A stretch of 64,000 nucleotides of DNA from Natrinema mahii (lineage in GTDB: Archaea > Halobacteriota > Halobacteria > Halobacteriales > Natrialbaceae), in NCBI GenBank assembly GCA_000690595.2, contig JHUT02000010.1, positions 49,391 to 113,390 on the forward strand, written 5' to 3'. Positions 32,616 through 41,544 of the stretch are shown piece by piece; position 1 is the stretch's first letter, and every line of letters begins with the position of its first letter. A model generated the notes under the pieces. The model ran no database searches and was not told the DNA's origin. It saw nothing but the letters and a program-made list of their open reading frames with translations. The position numbers and the translations under genes are program-made.

Positions 32616-32645
32616 CTTATGTACATATGAGTACGTCGATGTACA
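32616..32645 (+). promoter_or_regulatory. trpC promoter with three GTAC cores at 10-bp spacing
   Basis: GTAC occurs at 32621-32624, 32631-32634 and 32641-32644, one per helical turn; the outer two are within TGTACA. The first overlaps the TTATGTACAT TATA-like region 25-30 nt before the ATG at 32649, and the last lies 4 nt before it. Methanogen TrpY binds TGTACA boxes; a comparable repressor here is a hypothesis. Confidence 0.6.
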
Positions 32646-32648
32646 ATA

Positions 32649-33440
32649 ATGAACTCCGATACGGAACTCGCCCCGGCAGTACGATCGATCCTCGAGGCCG
32701 CTCGGGACCGGTCGGGCGGGGACGGCGTCGTCGACGTCGACGCGCGCTCGCTTCCCGACGCGCTGGCGGCGGCCGAAGCCGACGGGCGGGTCCCGGTGAT
32801 CGCGGAGGTGAAGCCGACGAGTCCGACCGCCGAGGGGACCCGCGCCGACGACCCGGCCGAACTCGCGCGGGCGATGGTCGCGGGCGGCGCGGCGGCGATC
32901 TCGGTGCTGACTGAGCCAACCCACTTCGACGGCTCGCCCGAGGCGCTGACCCGCGTCCGTGAAGCCGTCGACGTCCCCGTGTTGCGCAAGGACTTCGTCC
33001 TCGAGGAGGACGGGATGGACGTCGTCGACGCCGACCTGCTCCTCCTGATCGCGCGGTTCGTCGACGACCTCGAGGGGCTGGTCGCCGCGGCCCGCGAGCG
33101 GGGGTTTCAGCCGCTCGTGGAGGTCCACGACCGCGCGGAACTCGAGCGGGCGATCGACGCGGGCGCGGAGATCGTCGGCGTGAACAACCGCGATCTGGCG
33201 CGGCTCGAGGTGGACCTCGAAACCTTCGAGACGGTGGCCCCCGACGTTCCCGACGACGTGACGCTGATCGCCGAGAGCGGGATTTCCTCGCCGGCCGACG
33301 TGCGGCGGATGCGTGAGGCAGGTGCCGACGCCCTGTTGGTCGGCAGCGCGATCATGGACCACGGTGCGGGCGACAGCGACGTGACCGAGAACACGCGGCG
33401 GCTCACGCGGGCGGAATCGACAGCGGGAGACTCCACATGA
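32649..33440 (+). CDS. trpC: Indole-3-glycerol phosphate synthase
   Basis: A 263-residue TIM-barrel enzyme closing CdRP to indole-3-glycerol phosphate. Visible catalytic features are the lysine in [14 protein letters not shown] (about residue 56), [14 protein letters not shown], the lysine in LRKDFVLEE (about 115), [10 protein letters not shown] and [12 protein letters not shown]. It is the first gene of trpCBA-aroA', 25 nt before trpB. TrpD, TrpF, TrpE and TrpG are not in the window; in haloarchaea they usually form a second cluster. Three phased GTAC sites overlie its promoter. Confidence 0.96.
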   Translation: MNSDTELAPAVRSILEAARDRSGGDGVVDVDARSLPDALAAAEADGRVPVIAEVKPTSPTAEGTRADDPAELARAMVAGGAAAISVLTEPTHFDGSPEALTRVREAVDVPVLRKDFVLEEDGMDVVDADLLLLIARFVDDLEGLVAAARERGFQPLVEVHDRAELERAIDAGAEIVGVNNRDLARLEVDLETFETVAPDVPDDVTLIAESGISSPADVRRMREAGADALLVGSAIMDHGAGDSDVTENTRRLTRAESTAGDST

Positions 33441-33465
33441 GCGACCACGACGACACTATTCAGAC

Positions 33466-34731
33466 ATGAGTACAGAACACGACCACGACGACGGCGACGC
33501 CGGACGGACGGGCACCTTCGGCGACTACGGCGGCCAGTACGTCCCCGAAGCGTTGATGCCGGCCTTACAGGAACTCGAGGACGCCTACGAGCGGTACGTC
33601 CTGGAAAACGAGGACGGCTTCATGGACGAGTTCCGCGAGCGGATGCGCGATTTCGGCGGGCGGCCGACGCCGCTCCAGCGCGCGGACCGACTGAGCGAGC
33701 GCTACGATCGCGAGGTCTACCTCAAGCGCGAGGACCTGCTCCACGGCGGGGCCCACAAGCTCAACAACGCGCTGGGGCAGGTCCTGCTGGCCAAGTACAT
33801 GGGCAAAGAGCGGATTATCGCCGAGACCGGCGCGGGCCAACACGGCACCGCGACGGCGATGGCCGCGGCTCACCTCGACATGCCCTGTGAGATCTACATG
33901 GGCCGGACCGACGTCAACCGCCAGCGTCCGAACGTCTACCGGATGCGGATGAACGGGGCCGAGGTCACCCCCGTCGAGGCCGGCAGCGCCACCCTGAAGG
34001 AAGCGATCAACGAGACGATGCGCGACTGGGCGACGACCGTCGAACGGACCCACTACGTCATCGGCTCCGTGGTGGGCCCGCATCCGTTCCCGCAGATGGT
34101 CCGTGACTTCCAGGCGGTCATCGGCGACGAGATCCGCGAGCAGATCCGGGAGACGGCGGGGCGGCTGCCCGACAGCGTCGTCGCCTGCGCCGGCGGCGGC
34201 TCGAACACGATGGGCACCTTCCACGCGTTCGTCCCCGACGAGGACGTGGACCTCGTCGCCGTCGAGGCCGGCGGCTCGAGCCTCGAGATCGACGAGGAAG
34301 AAGGACTCGCGCCCAACTCCGCGACGCTGTCGACGGGCACCGACGGCGTCCTCCACGGCGCGATGACGAAGCTCCTGCAAGCCGGCGACGGCCAGATCGT
34401 CGAGTCCCACAGCGTCAGCGCGGGACTTGACTACGCCGGCGTCGGGCCCGAACTCTCACATCTCGTCGAGACCGGTCGCGTGACGCCCGCGAACGTCGAC
34501 GACGAGGCCGCGCTCGACGGCTTCCACCGGCTCTCGCGGCTCGAGGGCATCATCCCGGCGCTGGAGTCGAGTCACGCGCTGGGGTACCTAGAGGAGTCCG
34601 CCGACGAACTCGGCGACCTCGTCGTCGTCAACGTCTCGGGCCGCGGCGACAAGGACCTAGAGACCGTGTTAGAGGAGACCGAGAAACGCGACCTCGAGGC
34701 CGCGCCGGACGTGGAGGTGTTCGACGGATGA
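33466..34731 (+). CDS. trpB: Tryptophan synthase beta chain
   Basis: A 421-residue PLP enzyme joining indole to serine. [16 protein letters not shown] is the conserved start, the PLP lysine is in [11 protein letters not shown] (about residue 103), and [12 protein letters not shown] is the substrate loop. [10 protein letters not shown] binds the PLP phosphate, and [10 protein letters not shown] closes the C-terminus. It is the TrpB1 type that pairs with TrpA. Its stop overlaps the trpA ATG in ATGA (34728-34731), indicating coupled translation and balanced subunits. Confidence 0.97.
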   Translation: MSTEHDHDDGDAGRTGTFGDYGGQYVPEALMPALQELEDAYERYVLENEDGFMDEFRERMRDFGGRPTPLQRADRLSERYDREVYLKREDLLHGGAHKLNNALGQVLLAKYMGKERIIAETGAGQHGTATAMAAAHLDMPCEIYMGRTDVNRQRPNVYRMRMNGAEVTPVEAGSATLKEAINETMRDWATTVERTHYVIGSVVGPHPFPQMVRDFQAVIGDEIREQIRETAGRLPDSVVACAGGGSNTMGTFHAFVPDEDVDLVAVEAGGSSLEIDEEEGLAPNSATLSTGTDGVLHGAMTKLLQAGDGQIVESHSVSAGLDYAGVGPELSHLVETGRVTPANVDDEAALDGFHRLSRLEGIIPALESSHALGYLEESADELGDLVVVNVSGRGDKDLETVLEETEKRDLEAAPDVEVFDG

Positions 34732-35693
34732 GCGAGTACGACGGCGAAGTCGAGGCCGCGATCCGCGAGAACCACCCCGCGCTGATCACCTACATCACCG
34801 CGGGCGACCCCTCGCTTGACGACACCGAGGAATACGTCGAGGCGCTCGACCGCGGCGGCTCGGACCTGATCGAACTCGGGCTGCCGTTCTCGGAGCCGAT
34901 CGCGGAGGGCCGGACGATTCAGGACGCCATCACCCGCGCGCTGGCGGCCGGGACGACCCCCGAGGGTTTCTTCGAGTTGGTCGACGACCTCGAGACCGAG
35001 GCGCCGCTGCTGGTGATGACCTACTACAACATGATCCTCCAGTATGGGGATAGCGAGGCGCCACGCGCCTCGGACGAAGCGAGCGGTGCGAGGCGCGAGC
35101 GGAGTGAGGGCCTCGACGAAGCGAACGGCGAAGCCGTGAGCGGGCAACGCCCGCGAGCCAAGCCCGACGTTCGCCCGTTCGTCGAACGGGCCGCCGACGC
35201 CGGTCTCTCGGGGATCATCGTTCCCGACCTGCCCGCCGAGGAGGCCGAGCCGCTGCGGCAGGCCTGCGACGACAACGGGCTCGATCTCGTCTTCATCATC
35301 GCGCCGACGACCGAGGGCGAGCGTCTGGATCGGATCATGTCCCACGTCTCGGGCTTTGCCTACGTCCAGGCCCGACTCGGGACGACGGGCGCACGCGAGA
35401 ACGTCTCGGGCGCGACCCACGAGAGCCTCGAGCGCCTCGCCGAGTACGACGTGCCCAAGGCCGTCGGCTTCGGCGTCAGTAAGGGCGACCACGCCGCGGA
35501 GATCGTCGAGGCCGGGGCCGACGGCGTCATCGTCGGCAGCGCGCTGGTCGACATCATCGCTGAGGCCGACACGCCCGCGGACGCGGTGGACCGACTCGAG
35601 GCCAAAGCCCGCGAACTCAAGCGGGGCGCGCGCCGCGGCGCGGAAACCGTCACGATCGATCCGGAAGATGCACCGGAACCAGAACAGCCATAA
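34728..35693 (+). CDS. trpA: Tryptophan synthase alpha chain with in-frame insert
   Basis: A TIM-barrel enzyme of 321 residues, against about 270-280 in the family, cleaving indoleglycerol phosphate. [52 protein letters not shown] and the phosphate site [26 protein letters not shown] are present. Two oddities stand out. Residues about 106-145 are an Ala/Ser/Arg/Glu-rich insert encoded by a palindromic DNA element, placed after YNMILQYG. And the position of the catalytic Asp60 in bacterial TrpA (ADG) is Glu (AEG). The reading frame is intact, so the protein is probably functional. Confidence 0.93.
   Translation: MSEYDGEVEAAIRENHPALITYITAGDPSLDDTEEYVEALDRGGSDLIELGLPFSEPIAEGRTIQDAITRALAAGTTPEGFFELVDDLETEAPLLVMTYYNMILQYGDSEAPRASDEASGARRERSEGLDEANGEAVSGQRPRAKPDVRPFVERAADAGLSGIIVPDLPAEEAEPLRQACDDNGLDLVFIIAPTTEGERLDRIMSHVSGFAYVQARLGTTGARENVSGATHESLERLAEYDVPKAVGFGVSKGDHAAEIVEAGADGVIVGSALVDIIAEADTPADAVDRLEAKARELKRGARRGAETVTIDPEDAPEPEQP
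35054..35160 (+). repeat. In-frame palindromic element inside trpA
   Basis: Hairpin 1 at 35054-35072 (8-bp stem, 3-nt loop), a 17-nt spacer, hairpin 2 at 35090-35114 (7+11+7), and a short hairpin CGGGC-AAC-GCCCG at 35141-35153. The first 61 nt align without gaps to 3147-3207 in pabB (about 48 identical by hand count) in the same reading frame. Differences at two paired positions keep base pairing. Confidence 0.82.
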
Positions 35694-35718
35694 CCACTAG
35701 CTTGCTACACTCCCGCAA

Positions 35719-36513
35719 ATGACTACAGGAATCGACGCACGACTCGAACGAATCGGGACGGACGACTCGTACGTGATCGTCCCGATGGACCACGGCATCA
35801 CAATGGGTGCCGTCCAGGGACTGAAAGACATCGAATCGACGATCGACGGGGTCACGAGCGGCGGCGCCGACGCCGTCCTCACGCAGAAGGGGATCGCGCC
35901 CCGCGTTCACGAGAACAAAAACGGGAAGGGCTACATCGTCCATCTCAACGGCTCGACGACGATCGGACCCGACGAGCAGGACAAGCGACTGACCGGCACC
36001 GTCGAGGAAGCGGTGCGGGTCGGTGCCGACGCCGTCTCCTTCCACATCAACGTCGGCTCGAACCACGAGCCCGATCAGATCAGTCAGCTCTCGGAGGTCA
36101 CCGAGCGGGCCCGCCAGCTCGGGATGCCGGTGCTAGCGATGGCCTACGCCCGCGGCCCCGGCGTCGACTCGACGGACCCCGAAGCGCTGGGACACGCGGT
36201 TCGGCTCGCCGAGGAACTCGGTGCTGATATCGTCAAGACGGGCTACAGCGGCGACGCCGAGAGCTTCCAGCACGTCGTCGAATCGACGCGACTGCCGGTC
36301 ATCATCGCCGGCGGCTCGAAGGGAAGCGACCGCGAGACGATCGAGATGGTCCGCGGCACGATGGACGCCGGCGGCGCTGGCATCTCCATGGGTCGCTCGA
36401 TTTTCCAGCACGAGGACCCCGAAGCCATCGCCCGGGCCGTCGCGGGCGTCGTCCACGACGACCGCTCGGTCGACGACGCGCTGGCCGAAGCGGGGCTGGC
36501 GCTCGAGGCCTGA
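35719..36513 (+). CDS. aroA': 2-amino-3,7-dideoxy-D-threo-hept-6-ulosonate synthase
   Basis: A 264-residue class I aldolase-like enzyme that makes the ADH precursor for the archaeal route to 3-dehydroquinate, with AroB' as the next step (encoded at 43253). VPMDHGITMGAVQGL at the start, ADAVLTQKGIA, ADAVSFHINVG, the Schiff-base lysine in ADIVKTGYSGDAESF and PVIIAGGSKGSDRET are family hallmarks. It follows trpA by 25 nt, so it is probably read with trpCBA, linking early aromatic synthesis to tryptophan demand. Confidence 0.93.
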   Translation: MTTGIDARLERIGTDDSYVIVPMDHGITMGAVQGLKDIESTIDGVTSGGADAVLTQKGIAPRVHENKNGKGYIVHLNGSTTIGPDEQDKRLTGTVEEAVRVGADAVSFHINVGSNHEPDQISQLSEVTERARQLGMPVLAMAYARGPGVDSTDPEALGHAVRLAEELGADIVKTGYSGDAESFQHVVESTRLPVIIAGGSKGSDRETIEMVRGTMDAGGAGISMGRSIFQHEDPEAIARAVAGVVHDDRSVDDALAEAGLALEA

Positions 36514-36594
36514 TTCCCGGCTCTTCTCTCGCGACGGTCGGTCCGCGGCGGCTGCCGGCCCTTCGCAACGGCCGCCTCCCGGCGGGCCGACCGG

Positions 36595-37545
36595 CTAATG
36601 GCAGTGCGCGTTCAGATGCACGTCGCGATCCGCGTAGCGCGGGCTCAGTTCGACGGTCGCGTGATCGACGCCGTGGCCGGCGAGTTCGTCGTGGGCCCGC
36701 CCGACGACGGCCTCCGCCTCGGCCATCGTCTCGACGCCGGTTTCGACGTGGACCGTCGCGACCGTAATTTGACTGCAGATCTGCCACGCGTGGACGTCGT
36801 CGACGCGGTCGACGCCGTCGATCGCCTCGAGGTGGGCCCGAATCTCACCGAGATCCAGCGGCGTCTCGAGGAAGAAGATCGCGCCGCTGCCTCGCAGGAC
36901 CCGGACCGCCGACCACGCGACCACGGCCGCGATCAACCCCGCGGTAATGGGGTCGACGACGCGGATCCCGGTGACTTCGATCACGAGGACGGAGACGATG
37001 ACGGCGATCGAGCCGCCGGCGTCGCCCAGCAGGTGGTAGAACGCGCCCCGCTCGTTGAGGCTCATCGCGTCGTCGTGGAGGAGAAAGACCGAGCCGACGT
37101 TGACCAACAGGCCGCCGACGGCGATGGCGATCGTCGGGCCGGTCCCGATGGCGACCGGCTCGAGGAATCGCTGGTACGATTCCCAGAGAATGAACCCGAC
37201 CATCGGCAGGAGAAGCAGGCCGTTCAGGAAGGCCGCGAACGGCTCGAGGCGGTGGAGCCCGTAGGACCAGCGGTCGCCGTCGCCGTACCCCTCGGCGACG
37301 CGGGCGGCGGCGAAGGCCATCACGTACGCCAGCGCGTCGAACAGCATGTGGACGGCGTCGCTGATGAGCGCGACCGAGCCGAAGGCCAGCCCGCCCGCGA
37401 GTTCGACGAGGAAGCCGACGACGTTGACGACGGAGACGGCGGCGAGTTTGCGGCTGCTCGTGGACCCGCCGCCGTGGCCGTGATCATGGTCGTGACCCGC
37501 GTGTGAACTCGAGTCGCGAGCGCGGGTCGACTCGTTGTGACCCAT
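36595..37545 (-). CDS. Cation diffusion facilitator (zinc/metal exporter)
   Basis: A 316-residue CDF transporter. The N-terminus has a His/Asp-rich stretch (HAGHDHDHGHGG), followed by six membrane helices (residues about 35-235). The metal site residues are in SDAVHMLFDAL (helix 2) and FYHLLGDAGGS (helix 5), HxxxD in both. The C-terminal ferredoxin-like domain contains DDVHAWQIC and ends in NAHCH. It likely exports Zn2+ or a similar ion by proton antiport. The ATG at 37545 precedes the His-rich tail. It is convergent with aroA'. Confidence 0.92.
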   Translation of the reverse strand: MGHNESTRARDSSSHAGHDHDHGHGGGSTSSRKLAAVSVVNVVGFLVELAGGLAFGSVALISDAVHMLFDALAYVMAFAAARVAEGYGDGDRWSYGLHRLEPFAAFLNGLLLLPMVGFILWESYQRFLEPVAIGTGPTIAIAVGGLLVNVGSVFLLHDDAMSLNERGAFYHLLGDAGGSIAVIVSVLVIEVTGIRVVDPITAGLIAAVVAWSAVRVLRGSGAIFFLETPLDLGEIRAHLEAIDGVDRVDDVHAWQICSQITVATVHVETGVETMAEAEAVVGRAHDELAGHGVDHATVELSPRYADRDVHLNAHCH

Positions 37546-37729
37546 CGTAGGTCGGTCTCGGGGAGCCCGACTTATGAAATCAGCTGCTACAAAACGGCGT
37601 TTCGACGGCAATTATTAGCAACTTCTCGCGAGTGGGTTAATAATCGGTCCCTCGTCGGTCGCTCTCGGACGAGCCCGACCTCGTCGAGCGTGCCAAGAGT
37701 TACCTCGACACCCGTCGTAGCCCGCGTCC

Positions 37730-38332
37730 GTGTCGGATCCGACGCTCACGACGCGGCCCGTCGCGCGGACCGCGACGGGACACTGTACGGAACTGCTGTA
37801 CGACGACGGCGCGAACGACGACGTGTTGATCTGTGCGGCCCACGGCGGCGGGGTCGAACCGGGGACCGGCGAGCAGGCTCTCGAACTCGCGACCCGGCTG
37901 TCCGACGCCAGTTGCTGGGCCTGCCTCGGCTACGACGAAGAGGACGCGTTCGCGGCGTGGCATCCGCCCTCGTCGGCCATCGACCCGGCCGACTACCCGC
38001 TGCTGTCGGCGATCGCCGACCGCGGCTTCGAGACCGTCATCAGCCTCCACGGGCTCGCTGACGATCGGGTCGTCGTCGGCGGCGGGATCGACGCCGCCGT
38101 CAAGCAACGCGTGCGCCGCCGCCTCGAGAACGCGGTCTCTCTCCCCGTCGAGGCGGCGTCGGACGGCCCCTACGCCGGCGTCAGTCCGGCCAACTTCGTC
38201 AACTGGCTCGCCGACGGGGATCGGGGCGGACTCCAACTCGAGCAGGGGCCCGCGGTCCGCGACGGCGAGCGCGAGGCGGTCGTCGCCGCGCTCGAGGCCC
38301 TCGTCGAAGACGGCGACTGCCGGCCGGTCTGA
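37730..38332 (+). CDS. Poly-gamma-glutamate hydrolase family protein
   Basis: A 200-residue protein resembling the DUF867 / phage poly-gamma-glutamate hydrolase (PghP) family. DVLICAAHGGGVEPGTGEQA near residue 31 provides the zinc-binding His and Glu. The next elements are an HITS-like region replaced by AAWHPPSSAIDP, and VISLHGLADDRVVVGGG. The C-terminus has FVNWLADG. PGA hydrolysis is plausible, as several haloarchaea make poly-glutamate, but the substrate is inferred. The start is GTG at 37730. Confidence 0.78.
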   Translation: MSDPTLTTRPVARTATGHCTELLYDDGANDDVLICAAHGGGVEPGTGEQALELATRLSDASCWACLGYDEEDAFAAWHPPSSAIDPADYPLLSAIADRGFETVISLHGLADDRVVVGGGIDAAVKQRVRRRLENAVSLPVEAASDGPYAGVSPANFVNWLADGDRGGLQLEQGPAVRDGEREAVVAALEALVEDGDCRPV

Positions 38333-38347
38333 GTCGGGCGCGTCGCG

Positions 38348-39295
38348 TCAGCCGTCGAGTCCGAGCGGGTCCGCGGCGACGAGGTCGTCGACGACCGCAC
38401 CCGCGGCCCGGGCGGCGTTGTCGATCCCCAGCTCGAGGCTCGCGTCGCTGCCGTCGAAGCTCTCCGCGGCCGACTGACCGGGCGCCGGCCGGTCGTAGTT
38501 GGCCACCGCCCGGACGCTCAGGTAGCGCTCGAGCCGGTCGAACCGCTCGAGGGCGGTCGCCGTCGCCGCGTCCTCCATCTGGGTCGCGAGGTAGGGGGCG
38601 ACGCCGTACGCCGCACAGAGCCACGCGACCTCGCGTGCGCGCTCGGGGCCGTGCCAGAACTCGTCGCCGCAGACGCTGGTCCCCGTCTCGACGGTCGGGC
38701 CCGCGTCCGGCGCGTCGGGATACTGCCGCTGGTACGCGCGGGCGTCGTCGTCCGTTCGCAGGTCGACCGCCGCGGCGGCCGATTTCGCGCGCTCGACGAG
38801 CCGCGACTCGAGGCGGTGGACGTAGTCGCGGGGCCGATACGCGAGGAGATCGAGCCGGTCCGCCGGCTCGTCGGCCGCTGGAGTCGCGTCGGCGTTCCCG
38901 CGGTCCCAGCGGTGTTTGCGGTCCCAGTCGACGATCGCGTCGGCGACGACGACCGAACCGAGCGCGGTCCGGGCGGGCGGGCCGCCGGCGATCCCCGTCG
39001 AGACGACGTACGCCGACGAGAGGTCGACGCCGGGGGCCGCAAGCAGGGCGGTGACGGTCGTCGCGGCGTCGCTCTTGCCGATCCCGGTCGTCGTGACGGC
39101 GACACCGTCCTCGCGCAGGTACAGCGGCGTGTCCGTCCCGGGGACCGCGACGGCGTCGGTGATCTCGGCGCGCTCGAGCCACGGACGGCGTTCGGTCAGC
39201 GGCGGGTCGGCGACGGCCGGCAGCACGAGCGCGGCCGGCCGGACGGGCGCGTCGGGATCGGGATCGCGGGACGTCGGGGGATCGCGGTCGCTCAT
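38348..39295 (-). CDS. Purine nucleoside permease-like phosphorylase-fold protein
   Basis: A 315-residue protein of the NUP (purine nucleoside permease) group within the nucleoside phosphorylase superfamily. YVVSTGIAGGPPARTALGSVV (about residue 95, given here in part) and IVDWDRKHRWD match that group. ATQMEDAATATAL (about 225) corresponds to the substrate glutamate region. It may bind or phosphorolyse nucleosides. There is no signal peptide, unlike fungal NUP. The first 20 residues are Asp/Pro-rich. It is convergent with the PghP-like gene, 15 nt apart. Confidence 0.82.
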   Translation of the reverse strand: MSDRDPPTSRDPDPDAPVRPAALVLPAVADPPLTERRPWLERAEITDAVAVPGTDTPLYLREDGVAVTTTGIGKSDAATTVTALLAAPGVDLSSAYVVSTGIAGGPPARTALGSVVVADAIVDWDRKHRWDRGNADATPAADEPADRLDLLAYRPRDYVHRLESRLVERAKSAAAAVDLRTDDDARAYQRQYPDAPDAGPTVETGTSVCGDEFWHGPERAREVAWLCAAYGVAPYLATQMEDAATATALERFDRLERYLSVRAVANYDRPAPGQSAAESFDGSDASLELGIDNAARAAGAVVDDLVAADPLGLDG

Positions 39296-39374
39296 CGCGT
39301 CCGACTCGATGCCGGCGGCTCAAGTATTCCGCCGTTCCGGAAGCGTTTCGGCCTCGCCGTGTGTCCGTCGGCCC

Positions 39375-39947
39375 GTGACGGACGACGCGGACCTCACCGT
39401 CGCGGACGAAATCCTCGCCCGCGCGCGGATCCACGCCCGCGAGGTCGTCGCCGAACACGACCTGTCGGTCGACCTCGAGGCCCTCGAGTGGGCGGTCTCG
39501 ACGCGGGCCAGACGGCGGGCGGGCGCGTGTCGGTGGGACGCCGAGACGGAAACGGCGACGATCGTGCTGGCGCGGCGGGCCTACGAGGCCTACGACTGGC
39601 CCGCGTTCGCGGGGATCGTCAGACACGAACTCGTCCACACCTGGGAGTTCCAGCGGTTCGGCGAGTCGGGTCACGGGCCGCGGTTTCGCGAGCAGGCCGC
39701 CGCGCTCGAGGCACCGCGGCACTGCGAGGCGTTCGCCGACCCGCGCTACGTCCTGCGGTGTCTCGAGCCGGAGTGTGACTGGCGCGCGAAGCGCCACCGG
39801 GCGTCGAAGCCAGTCAAATCGCCCGACGGCTACCGCTGTGGCGCCTGCGGTGGGTCCTACGAGGTCGAGCACGTCGCCAGCGGCCGGACGTGGACAACCG
39901 CCGGCGGCTACGGCGGCGCGAAGGCGGCGCTGGGCGACGACTGGTAG
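39375..39947 (+). CDS. SprT-like zinc metalloprotease
   Basis: A 190-residue protein with a SprT-like protease domain: the HExxH-type site is IVRHELVHTWEF (about residue 85), with a further ligand in the SGHGPRF segment. A C-terminal zinc ribbon carries cysteines in RCLEPECDW and RCGACGGSY. SprT/Spartan proteins cut DNA-protein crosslinks in eukaryotes; the archaeal role is inferred by analogy. The GTG at 39375 is chosen because the long upstream frame is antisense to the phosphorylase-like gene. Confidence 0.85.
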   Translation: MTDDADLTVADEILARARIHAREVVAEHDLSVDLEALEWAVSTRARRRAGACRWDAETETATIVLARRAYEAYDWPAFAGIVRHELVHTWEFQRFGESGHGPRFREQAAALEAPRHCEAFADPRYVLRCLEPECDWRAKRHRASKPVKSPDGYRCGACGGSYEVEHVASGRTWTTAGGYGGAKAALGDDW

Positions 39948-40023
39948 CGAGGATCGCTCGAGCGGAGACCCGAGCCGGCGCGAGCGCGGAAGGCTTATTC
40001 GACTCACACTACCTGTTTCGGGT

Positions 40024-40557
40024 ATGGGAATACTCGATCTCATGCTGGGCAGTCCCGGTGAGGGCGAACAGGGCGTCTCGGCCAAGTCGTACACGCTGCC
40101 GAAGGAAACCCACGACTTCGTCTACCCCGTCGCGGTCCGGCGCGCGGAGGTCGAGGCCTTCGCCGAGTTGCTCGCGGCCGAAGCCGATGCGCCGGCGCTC
40201 GAGGGCGACACCGAGGACGTCCAGGCAGTCCTCGACGGGATGGTCGAGGAGGGAGCGGTCGACGCCGAGGAGTTGACCGAGCGCATGCAGGGCCCCCGCA
40301 ACGAGGTCGAGCCCGTGATCGAGGACTGGCAGGCGCGCCTCGAGGGCGACATCGGCGTGGTCTACGCCCGGCCGGGCACCTACGAGAATCTGCTGGCGTT
40401 CGTGAAGTTCTGCAAGCGACGCGACGACGACGAGGCCGACTCGTTTACCGTTCCCGAGCGCTTCGCGGACGCGGCGGCCCTGCTCAAGCGCCTCGAGGAC
40501 GGGAGCGACACCCAGTATCGGGCCGTGATTCACACCGACCTCCTGCCCGACGAGTAG
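40024..40557 (+). CDS. Conserved haloarchaeal protein of unknown function
   Basis: A 177-residue acidic protein beginning MGILDLMLGSPGEGEQ, followed by alternating strands and helices and a hydrophobic LLAFVKFCKRR segment near residue 125. I do not recognise a domain. It begins about 26 nt after an AT-rich TTATTCGACTC box, so it is likely leaderless, and it ends 3 nt from the convergent HAD gene. No function is proposed. Confidence 0.8.
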   Translation: MGILDLMLGSPGEGEQGVSAKSYTLPKETHDFVYPVAVRRAEVEAFAELLAAEADAPALEGDTEDVQAVLDGMVEEGAVDAEELTERMQGPRNEVEPVIEDWQARLEGDIGVVYARPGTYENLLAFVKFCKRRDDDEADSFTVPERFADAAALLKRLEDGSDTQYRAVIHTDLLPDE

Positions 40558-40560
40558 CGG

Positions 40561-41232
40561 TCAGACGATCGTGTCGAAGGCCTCGAGCGACGCGAGTTCG
40601 TAGGTCGGCTCGTGGTCGCGCGGGCCGTCGGCGTCGGTCGCCAGCCACGCCGAGTCCAGTCCCATCGCGTTGGCCCCGGCGATATCGGCATGGAGGGAGT
40701 CGCCGACGTGGATCGCCGCGTCCGGCCCCACCTCGAGTTCGGCCAGCGCGCGTTCGAAGGGGGCCGCATGCGGTTTCGGGTGGATCCCAGCACTTGGCTC
40801 CGTGAAGACACGGACGTCGAAGGCGTCCGCAATGTCCAGCGCCCGCAGTTTCCGCGTCTGTGTCTCCCGACCGCCGTTCGTGATGAGCCCGACCTGTCCG
40901 CGTTCGCGGGCGGACTCGAGGGCCGCCTTCGCGCCCGGGCGGAACTCGACGGCGGTCGGATCCCGCGCCGCGAGGTACCCGGCGGCGAGTCGCGGGGCGA
41001 CGGCGGTGTCGACGCCGGCTCGCGTCGCCACTTCGGTAAAGAGGTTGTCGTAGAACCCCCGGGCGGTTTCGGCGGTCGGCAGGGCCGGAATCGCAGCGCG
41101 CAGGTCCGCCGGCGTACAGAAGGGCTCGCGGCCGGCCCGCCGGAAGGCCGACTCGAGCAGGGCCTCGGGGTCCTGCGTCGAGGCACAGAGGGTGTGGTCG
41201 AGATCGAAACAGATCGCGTCGTAGGCGGCCAT
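40561..41232 (-). CDS. HAD family hydrolase
   Basis: A 223-residue HAD phosphatase with a C1 helical cap. Motif I is CFDLDHTL (residue 8; both Asp present), motif II is GLITNGG (about 120), the motif III lysine is in GIHPKPHAAPF (about 152), and motif IV is IHVGDSLHADIAGANAMGL. It is close to the YjjG/phosphoglycolate phosphatase group and may hydrolyse small phosphomonoesters. The start is the ATG at 41232; the frame stays open far upstream but antisense to the next gene. Confidence 0.88.
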   Translation of the reverse strand: MAAYDAICFDLDHTLCASTQDPEALLESAFRRAGREPFCTPADLRAAIPALPTAETARGFYDNLFTEVATRAGVDTAVAPRLAAGYLAARDPTAVEFRPGAKAALESARERGQVGLITNGGRETQTRKLRALDIADAFDVRVFTEPSAGIHPKPHAAPFERALAELEVGPDAAIHVGDSLHADIAGANAMGLDSAWLATDADGPRDHEPTYELASLEAFDTIV

Positions 41233-41544
41233 TCGAGTACGTGTAGGGGCTGGGGCGTTCTGAACGTTTCGCCGACTAGCTGCTCGAGCCGTAGTCAAGC
41301 GTATCGCTACCGCTAACGGCCAGAAAGCCCCGACGCGCTCGTCGGCTACAGCTCGCTGCGATCCGCACCTCGCTTTGCTCGGTTGCGGTTCTTGCGTCGC
41401 TTCGCCGGACGAGCGCGTCGCCCCTTTCAGTCCCGCCCGAGCGGTGGGATGACCGGCCGGCAGAAATTCGGCGGCTGTCGAGGGTTCGGCTCGAGCCCAC
41501 CGCCGATCCGCAGCAGTTATTTTTACTGACGAGTCCCACATCGT
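41233..41544. other. Divergent intergenic region with long inverted repeat
   Basis: Between the HAD gene and the HFX_2341-type regulator. Arms 41331-41346 and 41404-41420 form a 13-bp perfect stem plus three more pairs across one bulge, enclosing GC-rich CTCGCT-type low-complexity sequence. A TATA-like TTATTTTTACT at 41517-41525 serves the plus-strand gene. Confidence 0.6.
41331..41420. repeat. 90-bp inverted repeat with palindromic-element-like core
   Basis: CGACGCGCTCGTC on the left is the exact reverse complement of GACGAGCGCGTCG on the right. The loop contains CGCTTTGCTCGG and TCGCTTCGCC words of the same type as other GAGCG elements in this window. It probably belongs to the same degenerate class, in minus orientation. 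Confidence 0.5.
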
